Source: a bacterium
GTDB lineage: Bacteria; Bacteroidota; Ignavibacteria; Kapaibacteriales; UBA2268
Assembly: GCA_030426865.1 (NCBI GenBank)
Contig: JAUHXN010000158.1
Location: forward strand, 1 to 6,849
Reading direction: 5' to 3'
DNA: 6,849 bases
The notes beneath the pieces are model-generated. The model ran no database searches. It had not been told where the DNA came from and saw only the letters and a list, made by a program, of their open reading frames with translations. Shown piece by piece: positions 6,269 through 6,849 of this stretch (position 1 is the first letter of the stretch; each line of letters begins with the position of its first letter). The translations under genes were made by a program, and so were the position numbers.

Positions 6269-6849
6269 ATGATAAGATCTCCTAGAGGTACCAATGATAT
6301 TTTGCCTGTTGAAATCAACAAATGGCATTATTTAGAAGAAGCTATAAGAAATGTAACTTCAAAGTTTGGTTATACAGAATTAAGAACTCCAATATTTGAA
6401 TCTACTGAAGTTTTCTCAAGAAGTATTGGTGATGCTTCCGATATAGTTAACAAAGAAATGTATACATTCAATGATAGGGGAGATAATTCTATAACTCTTC
6501 GTCCAGAAATGACTGCTGCACTTGTTAGAGCTTGTATTCAGAATAGTCTTGCTAATAGAGGTGAACTTGAGAGACTTTGGTATTACGGACCATTTTTCAG
6601 ATATGAAAGACCACAAAAAGGAAGGTTTAGACAGTTTCATCAATTTGGTGCTGAATGTCTTTCTTCACCAAACCCAGAAGCAGATGCAGAAGTTATAACT
6701 TTAGCTCATTCTTTAATTTCGAAAGTAGGTATTAATGACTATACATTGAATATAAATTCACTCGGAAATACTGAATCTAGAGATATTTATAGAAATAATT
6801 TAGTCAAATATTTCTCTAAATATGAATCAGATTTATCAGAAGACTCTGT
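6269..6849 (+). CDS. hisS: Histidyl-tRNA synthetase, N-terminal part (partial)
   Basis: HisS is the class II aminoacyl-tRNA synthetase that charges tRNA-His. The first 193 codons are present and the frame stays open to the window's right end. Family motifs are IRSPRGTNDILP (2-13), the Y35-x-E-L-R-T-P motif 1 region, SDIVNKEMYTF (57-67), the TLRPEMTA ATP/histidine site (76-83), motif 2 as FRYERPQKGRFRQFHQFG (110-127), and E129. All residues expected of an active enzyme in this part are seen. The ATG at 6269 gives the usual N-terminus. It lies 10 bases after the stop of the large exported-protein gene and only two bases after the stop of the out-of-frame sorting-domain remnant. There is no good Shine-Dalgarno site (the leader is AGAAAGATAAAT). 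I see no terminator in the short gap, so co-transcription with the gene upstream is likely. Confidence 0.95.
   Translation, partial: MIRSPRGTNDILPVEINKWHYLEEAIRNVTSKFGYTELRTPIFESTEVFSRSIGDASDIVNKEMYTFNDRGDNSITLRPEMTAALVRACIQNSLANRGELERLWYYGPFFRYERPQKGRFRQFHQFGAECLSSPNPEADAEVITLAHSLISKVGINDYTLNINSLGNTESRDIYRNNLVKYFSKYESDLSEDS

Noticed and set aside
6416..6643. Minus-strand open frame of 75 codons inside hisS.
   Set aside because: It is antisense to the conserved motif 2 region of histidyl-tRNA synthetase.
1..6849. CRISPR array, insertion sequence, tRNA/rRNA gene or phage/defence module.
   Set aside because: No regularly spaced repeats, transposase or integrase motifs, terminal inverted repeats or tRNA-like folds were seen; nearly all the sequence is explained by the listed genes.

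Overview
The window is AT-rich DNA from a member of the FCB group: Bacteroidota, or a neighbour such as Ignavibacteriota or Kapabacteria. Three observations support this. The gene order is tsf-pyrH-frr. A large exported protein carries choice-of-anchor (ASH-like) modules and a type IX secretion (T9SS) C-terminal signal. One promoter matches the TTTG / TAnnTTTG form used by the Bacteroidota primary sigma factor. No species can be named from the sequence alone.

Layout. Positions 1-1469 (+) are a housekeeping translation and nucleotide block: the 3' end of tsf (EF-Ts), pyrH (UMP kinase, TTG start) and frr (ribosome recycling factor). A strong hairpin with a T tract (1498-1528) closes this block. 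It also lies between convergent genes, because the next gene (1527-2429) is on the minus strand. That gene encodes an exported protein of 300 aa that I do not recognise. A compact intergenic region (2430-2538) holds a good Bacteroidota-type promoter for the minus gene and a weaker candidate for the plus gene. On the plus strand, 2539-6258 encodes a modular exported protein of 1239 aa. Its parts are a signal peptide, a degenerate vWA-like domain, an ASH-like domain, an Ig/Kre9-like module, seven WD40 repeats, two more ASH-like domains, a cohesin-like domain and the first part of a T9SS sorting domain. hisS (histidyl-tRNA synthetase) starts 10 bases later and runs off the right end.

The most notable observation is at the end of the large gene. 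The T9SS domain starts normally (PSPNP at 1184-1188, then a DYTG turn and a strand ending LISLV), but the current frame then ends in 18 residues that do not fit the domain. The expected last strands (SIYFVRL ... IVRKIQIER, then stop) are present immediately downstream in another frame (6195-6266). This looks like an internal deletion whose length is 1 modulo 3. It removed the middle of the sorting domain and put the end out of frame, and so probably affects secretion or surface attachment. It could also be a sequence or assembly error.

I see no CRISPR array, insertion sequence, tRNA or rRNA, and no evidence of a new defence or mobile system. The housekeeping genes look ordinary. The accessory content is the pair of divergent genes for exported proteins between frr and hisS.
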